The notes under the pieces were generated by a model. That model saw only the letters and a program-made list of their open reading frames with translations. It had not been told where the DNA came from and did no database searches. A stretch of DNA of 64,000 nt from Methylotenera versatilis 79 (GTDB lineage: Bacteria > Pseudomonadota > Gammaproteobacteria > Burkholderiales > Methylophilaceae). This document shows positions 41,939 to 51,151 of this stretch, one piece after another; within the stretch, counting starts at the first letter, position 1, and every line of letters begins with the position of its first letter. A program made the position numbers and the translations under genes. The stretch spans positions 558,001 through 622,000 of the forward strand of contig NZ_ARVX01000001.1 in NCBI RefSeq assembly GCF_000384375.1. Direction: 5' to 3'.

Positions 41939-43882
41939 TTAAAAATCTGCGCGCATTCCAACGCGCCAAGTACGCACGAAATCGACAGGATAGATTGAGT
42001 CATCAGCAATTTGAATTGAGTTCTCTTCTTCAAACAAATTAGTAATTGATGTAAAGAAATTCAAATTCTTGTACTGATAATTTAGTGCGATGCTAGTTGA
42101 GTTGTAGTCATCCTGCTTTTGATCCAAATTGTTTTGAAAGTCTTTAAATGAATAGGCTTTTGAACGCCATGTATGGTTAAGATTTAAATTGGCATGCTCA
42201 TAAAAATGATAGTTCAAATTGGCAACTATGGTATGTTTCGGCACTCCTGGTAAGTCTTTATTTCTAACAGTTGCATTACTAAGTGTAACGTCTTTATCAA
42301 TAATTGCGCGAGTATAGTTATAAATTACGCTAGCATTTAAATTTTGATTAAATTTAAAGTAATCTTGTACTTCAAAGCCATATTTTGATGATTTATCAAT
42401 ATTTGAGTTTGTACCAAAAAATCCAAGTGTTGGATCTAAGTAAATTTCATTGTCTAATTTCGCATGAAATACATTTAGTTTTAAACGATTATTCTCAACA
42501 ACATGATTTAAACCGACATTAAGCGTTTTAACTTTAGCAGGATCAATAAACCCATTAAAGCCACCCCCAAAAAAATCATATAAACGATCAAGGTCAGGCG
42601 CTTGATACGCAAGATTGTAGTTTGTAAAAACACTGACTTCATTATTGATACGATAATTTGCGCCAATGTCCCATGCGTCGATATCATTTGATGCTTTATC
42701 AATAGGTCCACCTATGGGAGATATCTTATATTTAACATTTTCGTTTCTACCACCTGCTGATAACGTTAAATTATCAATACGATATTCAGCTTGGGCAAAG
42801 AACGCATAATTATCTTTAGTCGATGTGTCTTTAGGTGTACCAAAAGCTCTTACAGATTTTCTTTCACCATCAAAATTTTGATAACCTACAATTGCATTTA
42901 AAAACTCATTTTTATAGGTTAGATTTACTTCGTTCGAGTCGTAGTTATAATTAGCTGTAGATGGAAATGCAGAAATAAAATCTGAGTATTTATCTTCTTG
43001 GTAATGGAATGCACTAATTTGTATATTTTTTGTAATATTGAATTCAGTTCCAATTCGCCATTGGTCACTATTAAATGATTGGTGAGTATAAGGAAATGGG
43101 CCACTTTGTCTTGGATTGTCTCTAAACTGAGCTTTAGTAAGTGTGTTTACGTATCTAATATCATTACGTGAACTTGTACCTTCTGCAAAAAAACGCAAAT
43201 CTTCAGTGGGCTTAATTTTCAGTTTTACGTTTTGGCTGTTGCTGGTAAATTGGTCTTTGTGCCCTGTAACATCTTTTTTACTAAAACCATCATTACTGTC
43301 ATGCGATAAACTCGCAGACAAATCAATATATTGCTCTGAAATCCCAGCAGTAATTAATGAGTTCTTTTGACCGAAATTACCTAATGAACTACTTAATGAG
43401 ATGCCCGTTTTATTTTTAGTGTAAATTTGAATTGCACCAGCAGTCGCCCCATCACCATAAAGTACAGAACCGCTACCTTTAGCAATCTCAATACGCTCAA
43501 CATTGCCAAGAGGGATACCAGCGAGTAGAGCGGGAGATAAGTCAATATTATTTAGACGCTGACCATCAATAGTTATGACTACATTTTGATAGCCATTTTC
43601 GGTACCAAAACCACGTAAATTAATCGCTGGAGTAGCTCGATTACCGATGTTAGGTGACACATTTAGTGACGTTTGCTGCGCTAGATAGTCATAAAGTGTC
43701 GTAACACCAGAGTCCTCAATTTGCTTCGCAGTATGAATTTCTGAAGCATAAGTGGTTTCGGTATCTTTGCGCTCAAAGCGATTCGCTTTAACGGTCACGT
43801 CATCTAAATTAATATTTTCAGCGGCAAAAAGTGGAGAAGTGATTGCCAAGCCGACTAAGCTGACAATAATAGACTGTTTCAT
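41939..43882 (-). CDS. btuB: TonB-dependent vitamin B12 receptor BtuB
   Basis: A 647-residue outer-membrane receptor. Signal peptide up to about residue 21 (TSPLFA), TonB box near DDVTVKANR, plug domain with LRGFGTENGYQNVVITIDGQRLNN, VERIEIAKGSGSVLYGDGATAGAIQI, then a 22-stranded barrel ending in WRVGMRADF. It follows a cobalamin riboswitch and is the first gene of btuB-btuM, so its ligand is almost certainly a corrinoid. Length close to E. coli BtuB (about 594 mature). Confidence 0.92.
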   Translation of the reverse strand: MKQSIIVSLVGLAITSPLFAAENINLDDVTVKANRFERKDTETTYASEIHTAKQIEDSGVTTLYDYLAQQTSLNVSPNIGNRATPAINLRGFGTENGYQNVVITIDGQRLNNIDLSPALLAGIPLGNVERIEIAKGSGSVLYGDGATAGAIQIYTKNKTGISLSSSLGNFGQKNSLITAGISEQYIDLSASLSHDSNDGFSKKDVTGHKDQFTSNSQNVKLKIKPTEDLRFFAEGTSSRNDIRYVNTLTKAQFRDNPRQSGPFPYTHQSFNSDQWRIGTEFNITKNIQISAFHYQEDKYSDFISAFPSTANYNYDSNEVNLTYKNEFLNAIVGYQNFDGERKSVRAFGTPKDTSTKDNYAFFAQAEYRIDNLTLSAGGRNENVKYKISPIGGPIDKASNDIDAWDIGANYRINNEVSVFTNYNLAYQAPDLDRLYDFFGGGFNGFIDPAKVKTLNVGLNHVVENNRLKLNVFHAKLDNEIYLDPTLGFFGTNSNIDKSSKYGFEVQDYFKFNQNLNASVIYNYTRAIIDKDVTLSNATVRNKDLPGVPKHTIVANLNYHFYEHANLNLNHTWRSKAYSFKDFQNNLDQKQDDYNSTSIALNYQYKNLNFFTSITNLFEEENSIQIADDSIYPVDFVRTWRVGMRADF

Positions 43883-44039
43883 TGGTGGATATCCCTGTTT
43901 ATCACGCGACCCCGCGTGTTTTTATAATGAGGAATACCGGAAATGTTTGTAAAACCAGAACGAAATATACAAAAAATTGACGTCAATTTTAATTGCACAT
44001 GATGTTTTGATTACCGTCACCCCGCGGTATTTCCTAACG

Positions 44040-44250
44040 AGTTTGTTGTAGGCCGGTCTCCGGGCTTATGAGGAATGATTTGCGCCTTCCCAAGTTAATT
44101 TCACTCAGTGGCTTGATTTGCAAAACTACACTCACTTACCGTTGCGGGGGCAGCATAAGCATTGTTTTTAGTCTTAAATACCAACTAAACGCACTTATTT
44201 CCCAGTTTCACCTTTGTTAATCGAATATTAACGTTAGGCACCTATCAACT
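44040..44250 (-). ncRNA. Cobalamin riboswitch upstream of btuB
   Basis: Read on the minus strand the region has the ordered elements of the class: GGTGCC near 44242-44237, GGTGAAACTGGGAA, then GCTGCCCCCGCAACGGTAAG, and the B12 box AGCCCGGAGACCGGCC (44066-44051). It should bind adenosyl- or methylcobalamin and repress btuB. The 160 bp down to btuB form the expression platform: 43931-43941 is nearly complementary to 44023-44033, and a CACGCG/CGCGTG hairpin (43903-43918) lies just before the ribosome binding site. Boundaries are approximate. Confidence 0.93.
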
Positions 44251-44455
44251 AGGCGGGATTATATCTTTAATTTTATTGCACCTGTTATTTATTCAAGTGC
44301 GGTATAAATACTCGCAACCATCACTTAAGTGCTTGGCTAAGCAATTACCAAACGCTTGAATGTTTACGCAACAAGTGGGTTAAAACATATTAAATTACTT
44401 TGAATAGTCACCGTTAGCTATTGACTATAATGATTTTTTTCCTTTATAGTGGGAT

Positions 44456-44692
44456 ATGGATGCAGATTTAAAAAGATTAGAAGATAAAATTAGCAAGCTC
44501 ATTTCTTTGTGCGTAACGTTACGCGAAGAAAATATACAGTTGCGCGGCAACTTGACGCAAGCACAACAAAACTCCGATACTTTAAAAAGCAATATGCTAT
44601 TAGCGAGCCAAAAGCTTGAAATTCTGCTTGAAACAATGCCAGCTGATGCGGTTGCTTCTGGCACAGTTACTACGGATGAAGAAATATCATGA
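44456..44692 (+). CDS. TIGR02449 family coiled-coil protein
   Basis: A 78-residue coiled coil (MDADLKRLEDKISKLISLCVTLREENIQLRG...) belonging by position and layout to the TIGR02449 family found upstream of zapA in betaproteobacteria and gammaproteobacteria. It may be a ZapB-like partner that links to the Z-ring, but its function is unproven. Its stop overlaps the zapA start by 4 nt (ATGA), showing tight coupling. Confidence 0.82.
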   Translation: MDADLKRLEDKISKLISLCVTLREENIQLRGNLTQAQQNSDTLKSNMLLASQKLEILLETMPADAVASGTVTTDEEIS

Positions 44693-44994
44693 GTATCGCG
44701 AGATCAATCGATTTAACCATTATGGGACGTGAATTTACCGTTTCATGCACGGATGAAGAGCGCGCAGGTTTGCTTGAGGCAGTGAGTTATTTAGATAAAA
44801 AAATGCACGATATTCGTGATACTGGAAAAGTAATTGGTATTGAACGTATTGCGATGATGGCCGCGCTAAATTTGTCGCACGAATTGCTGCATACCAAGAC
44901 TGGCGATGTTGACATCGGCGATTATAAGCGTAGGATTAGTGCCATGCAGAATCAAATTGACGATGCAATGACTGATCAAACAAAGCTGTTATAA
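44689..44994 (+). CDS. zapA: Cell division protein ZapA
   Basis: A 101-residue FtsZ-ring stabiliser. It opens with IDLTIMGREFTVSCTDEERAGLLEAVSYLDKKM, the globular head with the conserved G-R-E-x-x-x-C pattern, and continues as a helical tail (IGIERIAMMAALNLSHELL) that dimerises. Coupled to the upstream coiled-coil gene and followed by 6S RNA, the usual betaproteobacterial order. Confidence 0.92.
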   Translation: MSIARSIDLTIMGREFTVSCTDEERAGLLEAVSYLDKKMHDIRDTGKVIGIERIAMMAALNLSHELLHTKTGDVDIGDYKRRISAMQNQIDDAMTDQTKLL

Positions 44995-45150
44995 GGTAGT
45001 TTTTAAACGTTTTTATGTGTTAACTTTATTGGTTAAATAATAGTAAACTGGTTTAGTTAACATGGCTTTTTAACCTAGTTCTTCAACTAGGCTGTTGTAA
45101 TCAGTTTTATTCATCCGTTCGTCACAAGTTAGTTTTAACATTTAACTTGT

Positions 45151-45350
45151 TTTCTGTGGTGTTGCTTGAGTCTTAAATTCCTTGAACTAGTTTTCGTTAT
45201 AGGTTTCAGCTATTCAAGTCGCGGTGTGAGCGCTCTAAATTGGGATGTCTTTTAAGGCACCCTTGGCGAGTGAACCTTAAGCGCTTTAGGTTGTTACCAC
45301 TTGGACCTTTTTGGTTCAGGATAACGGCTCAGGCAACACCACAGAGAATA
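45151..45350 (+). ncRNA. ssrS: 6S RNA
   Basis: The two ends pair over 17 or so bases: CTGTGGTGTTGC-TTGAG at about 45154-45170 with CTCAGGCAACACCACAG at about 45329-45345. In between lies a long irregular hairpin with a central region, the architecture of 6S RNA that mimics an open promoter and sequesters sigma-70 RNA polymerase. The position directly after zapA is the conserved place for ssrS. The 155 bp between zapA and this gene should hold its promoter; no box is clear. Confidence 0.85.
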
Positions 45351-45473
45351 GGTTTTGTTTTTAAAGCGAAATTCCCGTGTTGTTTTTCACTCCCCGTACT
45401 TGATGTACTGCATTCGTTCAAATTCTTTGCCTCAGCTTCATTTGAACAATATTTGCACTTTAAACTCGCACTC

Positions 45474-45499
45474 AAAACTAGCTTGTGACAGCTAGTTTT
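45474..45499. terminator. Hairpin between 6S RNA and the DUF2237 gene
   Basis: 9-bp stem AAAACTAGC/GCTAGTTTT (45474-45482, 45491-45499) with A and T tails, just at the end of the convergent DUF2237 gene. The 120 bp between it and 6S RNA show nothing else recognisable. Confidence 0.5.
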
Positions 45500-45857
45500 A
45501 ACGCAATTCGTGATATTTCAAATCAGCCAGACTGACAATTTCCAAACATTTCTCATGACACGCTTCTAGAACCACTGGCGGTGCAAAACCAGCTTCACTT
45601 GCTTCTAACCATCGCGCTGCGCATACGCACCAACGGTCACCAGCGACCAACCCTTCAAAACCATATTCAGGTCTTGGCGTACTTAAATCGTTACCGCGCG
45701 AAATTGAATAGGCTAAAAACTCATCCGTCATTTGCGCACAAACCGTGTGGCTTCCACTGTCTTCAGGTCCCGTTTCACAACATCCATTGCGGGTAAAGCC
45801 GGTTACAGGATCTAAACCACAAGTTTGCAGAGTTGTGCCTAATACGTTACGCGCCAT
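45498..45857 (-). CDS. DUF2237 family protein
   Basis: A 119-residue protein with the full DUF2237 signature: LGTTLQTCGLDPVTGFTRNG, CCETGPEDSGSHTVCAQMTDEFL, and GDRWCVCAARWLEA, and VVLEACHEKCLEIV. Six or more conserved Cys suggest metal or redox chemistry, but no function has been established. Single gene, convergent with 6S RNA and divergent from the EVE gene. Confidence 0.88.
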   Translation of the reverse strand: MARNVLGTTLQTCGLDPVTGFTRNGCCETGPEDSGSHTVCAQMTDEFLAYSISRGNDLSTPRPEYGFEGLVAGDRWCVCAARWLEASEAGFAPPVVLEACHEKCLEIVSLADLKYHELR

Positions 45858-45952
45858 GTTTTATTCCAAAATGATAAACTTCAATTATCATACCCAAAAT
45901 TATGGATTCTAGTTTTAAATCAAATTTTTTAAATGAAGAAAGATGAGTTGCA

Positions 45953-46414
45953 ATGCGTTATTGGTTGATGAAGTCAGAACCGACAGATGTATCGATTGAC
46001 GATTTGGCCACGATGCCGAATCAAACAGTCGATTGGTATGGTGTGCGCAATTATCAAGCGCGTAATTTTATGCGCGACCAAATGCAGATTGGCGATGGCG
46101 TACTGTTTTACCACTCCAATTGCGAAATGCCAGGTATCGCAGGCATTGCAGAAGTGAGCAGCTTGGCTTATCCCGACCGATTACAATTTATAAAAAGTCA
46201 CAAATATTTTGATGAGAAAGCCACGCCAGAAACACCGCGCTGGTTTAATGTGGATGTAAAACTAGTGCGCAAAACACGTTTATTGAGCTTAAAAGAGTTG
46301 CGTGAAACGCCAAAACTAGAAAACTTACGCATCTTACAACGTGGCAATCGCTTATCCATTACGCCTGTGGAGGCACAGGATTGGCGATATATTTTAGAAT
46401 TACTTAACACATAA
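45953..46414 (+). CDS. EVE domain protein
   Basis: A 153-residue protein made of one EVE domain: YWLMKSEPTDVSIDDL at the start, GVRNYQARNFMRDQMQIGDGVLFYHS, and the closing WRYILELL. EVE is a PUA-like fold that binds modified bases in RNA or DNA. Widespread in betaproteobacteria near zapA/6S. Its target here is unknown. Confidence 0.9.
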   Translation: MRYWLMKSEPTDVSIDDLATMPNQTVDWYGVRNYQARNFMRDQMQIGDGVLFYHSNCEMPGIAGIAEVSSLAYPDRLQFIKSHKYFDEKATPETPRWFNVDVKLVRKTRLLSLKELRETPKLENLRILQRGNRLSITPVEAQDWRYILELLNT

Positions 46415-46455
46415 ATTAAGCCAATTTTAGTGTTAACTTTAGGTTAACTGATGTT

Positions 46456-46481
46456 AAAAAGCCCGCTTTCGCGGGCTTTTT
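46456..46481. terminator. Bidirectional rho-independent terminator
   Basis: 11-bp stem (46456-46466, 46471-46481), GC-rich core GCCCGC/GCGGGC with TTTC loop, A and T tails; between the convergent EVE and beta-propeller genes. Confidence 0.92.
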
Positions 46482-46502
46482 AATGATTAACTCAAACTTG
46501 AG

Positions 46503-47636
46503 TTAAGGCTTATCCAAACTTCCCATCGCTTTAGGATAAGTGACCAAACCCCACGGCATGCCTTTTACTTCGATTTGTTTGGTTACTTCTAATTTTTCTG
46601 CATCAATCACATAAACCGCATCTGATTTTCCGCATGCCAATAAGATTTCTTTTTCATTAGGCGTAAAACTAAAGTGCCAGCAGCGATTACCTGTTGGGAT
46701 TTCTTTAATTTTTTCGTAGGTTTTCGCATCGAACACCTGCAGCAATTTAGCCTTGTTAGTCGCCACAAAAATACGCTCGCCTTTTTTGTCATACGCAATA
46801 CCATAAGGTGTTTCTGCCGTATCTACGGTGCGCACCAAATTGTAATCTTTATCCAACACCATAAATTTGTTGCCATATTCTAATGTGGCCAAATAAGTCG
46901 TGCCGTCCGGTGATACTTTAATACCGCGTGGACGGTCACCCAATTCATGCGTTTTAATGGTTTTAACTAACTCGCCCGTTTCAATATTATGTACGGTCAC
47001 TGTATTATCGGCTTCGTTAGTAATGACTAGCTGCTTACCATCGGCTGAGAACTCAATACCCTCTGTTTCTGGTCCGCCAGTTATCTCACGTATTTTTTCA
47101 CCTTTGGCTAAATCGATCACCGCAATTTTTGCTGGAATCAAGTCGTCGTCGTCATCTTCTTCCTCTGCTTTGGCTTTTTCACCCGGTTTTGGTGGAGGCC
47201 CACCTTTTGAGCTTGGCTCAGAAGATACATAAGCAAAATTGCCACTTACGCGCACGAATTCAGGATTTTTACCGACTTTGATTTGTTGCAGCACATCGCC
47301 AGTGGCAGTATCAATGACAGAAACGCTTTCGTTGTCGCGCGTCGCTACAATCAGTTTTTTACCATCATCTGTCACACCTAAACCACGTGGTGATGCAGCT
47401 TTAAGATCAAGCTGCTTAACCACTTCCATAGTCGCTAAATCAATCACACTCACACTTGCATCTTGGCTGGTTACATAAGCCACGCCTGCTGATGTTGTCG
47501 GCGTTTCGGCAGATGTTTGCACTGCTGGTTCGTCTAATTTAGGTTCTGCTGCTTTTTCTTTATTACAGGCCGTCACGCTTGCAACTAGCGCAATTAAAAT
47601 TAAGCTGATGCGTGTTTTATTTAAGGTTAATTTCAT
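46503..47636 (-). CDS. YVTN beta-propeller lipoprotein
   Basis: A 377-residue exported protein: hydrophobic signal with a lipobox-like VTAC (Cys24). The mature part has repeats of the YVTN/YncE type (AYVTSQDASVSVIDLATMEVV, LIVATRDNESVSVIDTATG, LVITNEADNTVTVHNIETG, IFVATNKAKLLQVFDAKT), forming a seven-bladed propeller. A Pro/Gly/Asp insert with five Asp in a row interrupts blade 3. Such proteins are found near cytochrome c or PQQ systems; function here unknown. Good ribosome binding site (TTGGAGAT). Confidence 0.8.
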   Translation of the reverse strand: MKLTLNKTRISLILIALVASVTACNKEKAAEPKLDEPAVQTSAETPTTSAGVAYVTSQDASVSVIDLATMEVVKQLDLKAASPRGLGVTDDGKKLIVATRDNESVSVIDTATGDVLQQIKVGKNPEFVRVSGNFAYVSSEPSSKGGPPPKPGEKAKAEEEDDDDDLIPAKIAVIDLAKGEKIREITGGPETEGIEFSADGKQLVITNEADNTVTVHNIETGELVKTIKTHELGDRPRGIKVSPDGTTYLATLEYGNKFMVLDKDYNLVRTVDTAETPYGIAYDKKGERIFVATNKAKLLQVFDAKTYEKIKEIPTGNRCWHFSFTPNEKEILLACGKSDAVYVIDAEKLEVTKQIEVKGMPWGLVTYPKAMGSLDKP

Positions 47637-47874
47637 TCCAAATCTCCAAAGAATTTGTATTTAGTTTTCAATATAATCTATTATCAAGCAAAAACTATAC
47701 TCATTAGTATACGCTTAAAAAGCCAATATAAACAATTGCTTATTTTCAACCAATATTAGAATTGGCTGAATACAGCCAAAGTGGTGGTGGTTGAACCAAT
47801 TTAACCAGACTTAATTTTTGACCAAAAATAATGGTTAAGTCAGGATTAAATAGCTCAAATATTAACGTTAAGCA

Positions 47875-49386
47875 TCAACCCAAAAACAGTTTATAAGCAG
47901 GATTTTGTGTCTCATCCCAATAAGGATAACCTGACGTTTGCAAAACCGTAGCGAAATCTTGCAACTGGTTCGGCGGCACTTGCATACCAACTAACACGCG
48001 GCCAAAATCGGCGCCGTGATTGCGATAATGAAACAAACTGATATTCCAATCGTGTCCCACTGTATCTAAAAACTTCATCAGTGCACCTGGCTTTTCAGGG
48101 AACTCAAAGCGAAACACCACTTCATTTTCAGCCTGCGGCGCGTGACCACCAACCAAATGGCGTAAATGCAGTTTTGCGACTTCATTGTCGGTTAAGTCCA
48201 GCGCAGGTAAACCTTGCGCTTGCAAATCTTGCACTAATTTGACGGACTCTGCTGGATCTGCAATCGCCACGCCGACGAAAATATGCGCGGCTACTGGATC
48301 AGAATAACGATAGTTAAACTCGGTAATATTGCGGTCGCCCAGCAAGCGACAAAACGTTTTAAATGCGCCGGCTTTTTCTGGAATCGTCACCGCCAAAACC
48401 GCTTCACGCTTTTCGCCGATTTCCGCGCGTTCCGCTATAAAACGTAAACGGTCAAAATTCATATTGGCACCCGATGCGATGCCAACCAATGTTTTGCCCG
48501 TGATGTTATTACGTTTGGCATATTCTTTAATGCCAGCCGTCGCTAATGCGCCAGCTGGCTCTAAAATGCTGCGCGTGTCTTCAAATACATCTTTCACCGC
48601 CGCGCATATTGCATCGTTATCGACAATGATCATTTCATCGACAAACTGTTGGCACAATGCAAATGTATGTTCACCCACTTGTTTAACCGCAGCACCATCG
48701 GCAAATAAACCTACTTGGTCCAGCATCACACGTTTGCCTTGTTTCAGTGACTCGCTCATTGCTTCTGCGTCTTTTGCCTCTACACCAATCACTTTAATTT
48801 CAGGCCGCAAGGCTTTTATATAAGCCGCGATACCTGCAATCAAACCGCCGCCGCCTACACTGCAGAATATGGCTTCTATGGGTTCCGGATGGCTTTGCAA
48901 TATTTCTAGCGCAATCGTACCCTGTCCAGCGATCACATCTGGATCATCATAAGGATGCACAAAAGTCAGATTTTCTGTCTTTTCGAGCGTTAAAGCGTGC
49001 ACATAAGCATCAGTGTAACTATCGCCAAACAGCACAACTTCCGCACCTCTGCTTTTGACTGCATTAATTTTGATTAATGGCGTAGTTGTTGGCATCACAA
49101 TCACCGCGCGACAACCCAATTTTTGTGCGCTTAAAGCAACGCCTTGCGCATGATTACCTGCACTGGCTGCAATTACACCGCGCGCCAAAATCTCTGCCGA
49201 TAAATTCGCCATCTTGTTATATGCGCCACGCAATTTAAATGAAAATACTGGCTGCATATCTTCGCGCTTCAGTAATACGCGGTTACCAATACGTGCGGAT
49301 AAATTAGGCTGAAACTCCAAAGGCGTTTTTTTTGCCACGTCGTAAACGTGGGAATTTTCTATTTTTTGTCTGTAATTGATGGTCAT
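47875..49386 (-). CDS. ilvA: Threonine ammonia-lyase, biosynthetic IlvA
   Basis: A 503-residue PLP enzyme that converts threonine to 2-oxobutanoate, first step to isoleucine. PLP lysine K51 in FSFKLRGAYNKM, the Gly-rich SVGGGGLIAGIA phosphate loop, and two C-terminal ACT-like regulatory domains (starting at EAVLAVTIPEKAGAFKTF and VVFRFEFPEKPGALMKF). The two-ACT form is the isoleucine-inhibited, valine-activated biosynthetic type. Divergent from rpiA. Confidence 0.95.
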   Translation of the reverse strand: MTINYRQKIENSHVYDVAKKTPLEFQPNLSARIGNRVLLKREDMQPVFSFKLRGAYNKMANLSAEILARGVIAASAGNHAQGVALSAQKLGCRAVIVMPTTTPLIKINAVKSRGAEVVLFGDSYTDAYVHALTLEKTENLTFVHPYDDPDVIAGQGTIALEILQSHPEPIEAIFCSVGGGGLIAGIAAYIKALRPEIKVIGVEAKDAEAMSESLKQGKRVMLDQVGLFADGAAVKQVGEHTFALCQQFVDEMIIVDNDAICAAVKDVFEDTRSILEPAGALATAGIKEYAKRNNITGKTLVGIASGANMNFDRLRFIAERAEIGEKREAVLAVTIPEKAGAFKTFCRLLGDRNITEFNYRYSDPVAAHIFVGVAIADPAESVKLVQDLQAQGLPALDLTDNEVAKLHLRHLVGGHAPQAENEVVFRFEFPEKPGALMKFLDTVGHDWNISLFHYRNHGADFGRVLVGMQVPPNQLQDFATVLQTSGYPYWDETQNPAYKLFLG

Positions 49387-49516
49387 GCGCGGTTTTAATG
49401 CCTTAACTAATGTCTTAAATTATGTCTCAGAAATCACGCTATTTAGAAATTAACTAGCGCAGTGTATGATGTTGAATTGTTTGTATTATAAAGAAATTAT
49501 TAGGGATTTGACGAAA

Positions 49517-50176
49517 ATGGCATTTACTCAGGACGAATTAAAACAACAAGTAGCTAAAGCAGCAGTTGAATATGTAAAAAGCGGCATTATTGGTGTGGGC
49601 ACAGGCTCAACAGCTAACTTTTTTATTGAAGAATTAGCGAAAGTAAAACATAAAATCGACGGCGCTGTAGCCAGTTCTGAAGCAACTGCGCAACGCTTGC
49701 GCGGCCATGGTATTGAAGTGTTTGATTTAAACAGCGTAGACCAACTGGATATTTATGTAGATGGCGCCGATGAAATTACAGAGCATTTACATATGTTAAA
49801 AGGTGGCGGCGGCGCATTGACGCGTGAGAAAATCGTGGCAGCCGTGGCTAAACAATTTATTTGTATCTGTGATGCCAGCAAATACGTGCCAGTTTTAGGT
49901 AAATTTCCATTGCCAGTAGAAGTGTTGCCAATGGCTAAAAGCTATGTGGCGCGCGAATTGGTAAAGTTGGGCGGCCAGCCCCAATTGCGCGACTTTACAA
50001 CTGATAATGGCAACCTCATTTTAGATGTGCACGGCCTAACCATTAGCGACCCAATTGCTTTTGAAGCCAAAGTAAATCAAATCGTCGGCGTAGTAACCAA
50101 TGGTTTATTTGCCGCGCGCCCAGCCAATGTATTACTGTTAGCCACGGCTGATGGCGTAGTGACCTATAAAAAGTAA
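49517..50176 (+). CDS. rpiA: Ribose-5-phosphate isomerase A
   Basis: A 219-residue RpiA interconverting ribose-5-P and ribulose-5-P. The ATG at 49517 is chosen (TAGGGA upstream; usual start MAFTQDELK); an ATG 51 bp before adds non-family residues. Motifs: [10 protein letters not shown] (26-35), [18 protein letters not shown] and the C-terminal domain. In a methylotroph with the ribulose monophosphate cycle this enzyme supplies ribulose phosphate. Confidence 0.95.
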   Translation: MAFTQDELKQQVAKAAVEYVKSGIIGVGTGSTANFFIEELAKVKHKIDGAVASSEATAQRLRGHGIEVFDLNSVDQLDIYVDGADEITEHLHMLKGGGGALTREKIVAAVAKQFICICDASKYVPVLGKFPLPVEVLPMAKSYVARELVKLGGQPQLRDFTTDNGNLILDVHGLTISDPIAFEAKVNQIVGVVTNGLFAARPANVLLLATADGVVTYKK

Positions 50177-50287
50177 GCCAGAAAAATGCAGCAAAAAAAT
50201 GTGTTAAGTTAAATAATATTACTGTAACAATTGTTCGCTATCATTAAAATCGACTAAATTTAGCAATGAATCACAAGGATAGTAAAC

Positions 50288-50995
50288 ATGCAATTTGAAC
50301 ACACCTCTAAACAATATGATGCTGAATTAGAATCCGTTCGCGCTAAAGTGCTTGAAATGGGTGGTTTGGTTGAGCAGCAAATTGTTAACGCGTTAGAAGC
50401 ATTAATTAAAGCCGACATCAAACTCGCCAAAGAAGTCATGGAAAATGATGCGCGTGTGAATACGCTTGAAGTGCAGATTGACGAAGACTGTAGCCACATT
50501 ATCGCGCGCCGCCAGCCAGCAGCGGGCGATTTACGCATGGTGATGATGATGGTAAAAACTATCACCGATTTAGAGCGTATTGGCGATGAAGCCACTAAAA
50601 TCGCGCGTACAGCACAGCGTATTTTTGATGAAGACCGCATGTACAAACCGCGCTTTACTGAAATTAAAGCGATGGTTAAAATCGTACGCGAAATGCTACG
50701 TACGTCATTAGATGCATTTGCACGTTTAGATGTGAGCCAAACTGTAGAAGTCGCCAAACAAGACGAGTTAGTCGATGAGCAATTTCGCGCGGCGATGCGT
50801 CAATTGGTGATGTACATGCTGGAAGATCCACGCACGATTTCGATGTCATTAGAAGTATTATTTGTGGCAAAAGCCGTTGAGCGTATTGGCGACCATGCTA
50901 AAAATATCGCCGAATATGTGGTGTATATGGTGAAAGGCAAAGATGTTCGCCATACCAGTTTAGCCGATATGGAACGCGAAACCCTGGAGCCTTAA
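50288..50995 (+). CDS. phoU: Phosphate signalling protein PhoU
   Basis: A 235-residue PhoU with the two three-helix repeats; each holds the metal-binding E/DxxxD pattern (VKTITDLERIGDEATKIA in the first, VAKAVERIGDHAKNIAEYVVYM in the second). It normally links the PstSCAB phosphate transporter to PhoR and dampens the Pho response. No pst or pho genes adjoin it. Start with AAGGA ribosome binding site and a strong terminator after it. Confidence 0.93.
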   Translation: MQFEHTSKQYDAELESVRAKVLEMGGLVEQQIVNALEALIKADIKLAKEVMENDARVNTLEVQIDEDCSHIIARRQPAAGDLRMVMMMVKTITDLERIGDEATKIARTAQRIFDEDRMYKPRFTEIKAMVKIVREMLRTSLDAFARLDVSQTVEVAKQDELVDEQFRAAMRQLVMYMLEDPRTISMSLEVLFVAKAVERIGDHAKNIAEYVVYMVKGKDVRHTSLADMERETLEP

Positions 50996-51024
50996 TATCA
51001 GTTTCATTAAAAAAATGGGTATTC

Positions 51025-51051
51025 AAAAAGCAGCTTTAAGCTGCTTTTTTT
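51025..51051 (+). terminator. Rho-independent terminator of phoU
   Basis: Stem AAAAAGCAGCTT/AAGCTGCTTTTT with a very short loop and a T run, 30 bp after the phoU stop. Confidence 0.9.
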
Positions 51052-51151
51052 ATTTTATATCACATCAACTATTGGCGTTTATCCACTTAGTTAACCACTT
51101 TTTTAGTGTCAATTTATTTTAAATTTTACTTAAAAATTTTTATTAACGTAT

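Noticed and set aside
43903-43923. Plus-strand terminator (CACGCG hairpin plus T run)
   Set aside because: No plus-strand gene precedes it; it lies in the btuB leader and is more likely part of the expression platform.
45240-45488. 82-residue open frame downstream of zapA
   Set aside because: Overlaps the 3' half of 6S RNA and has no protein features.
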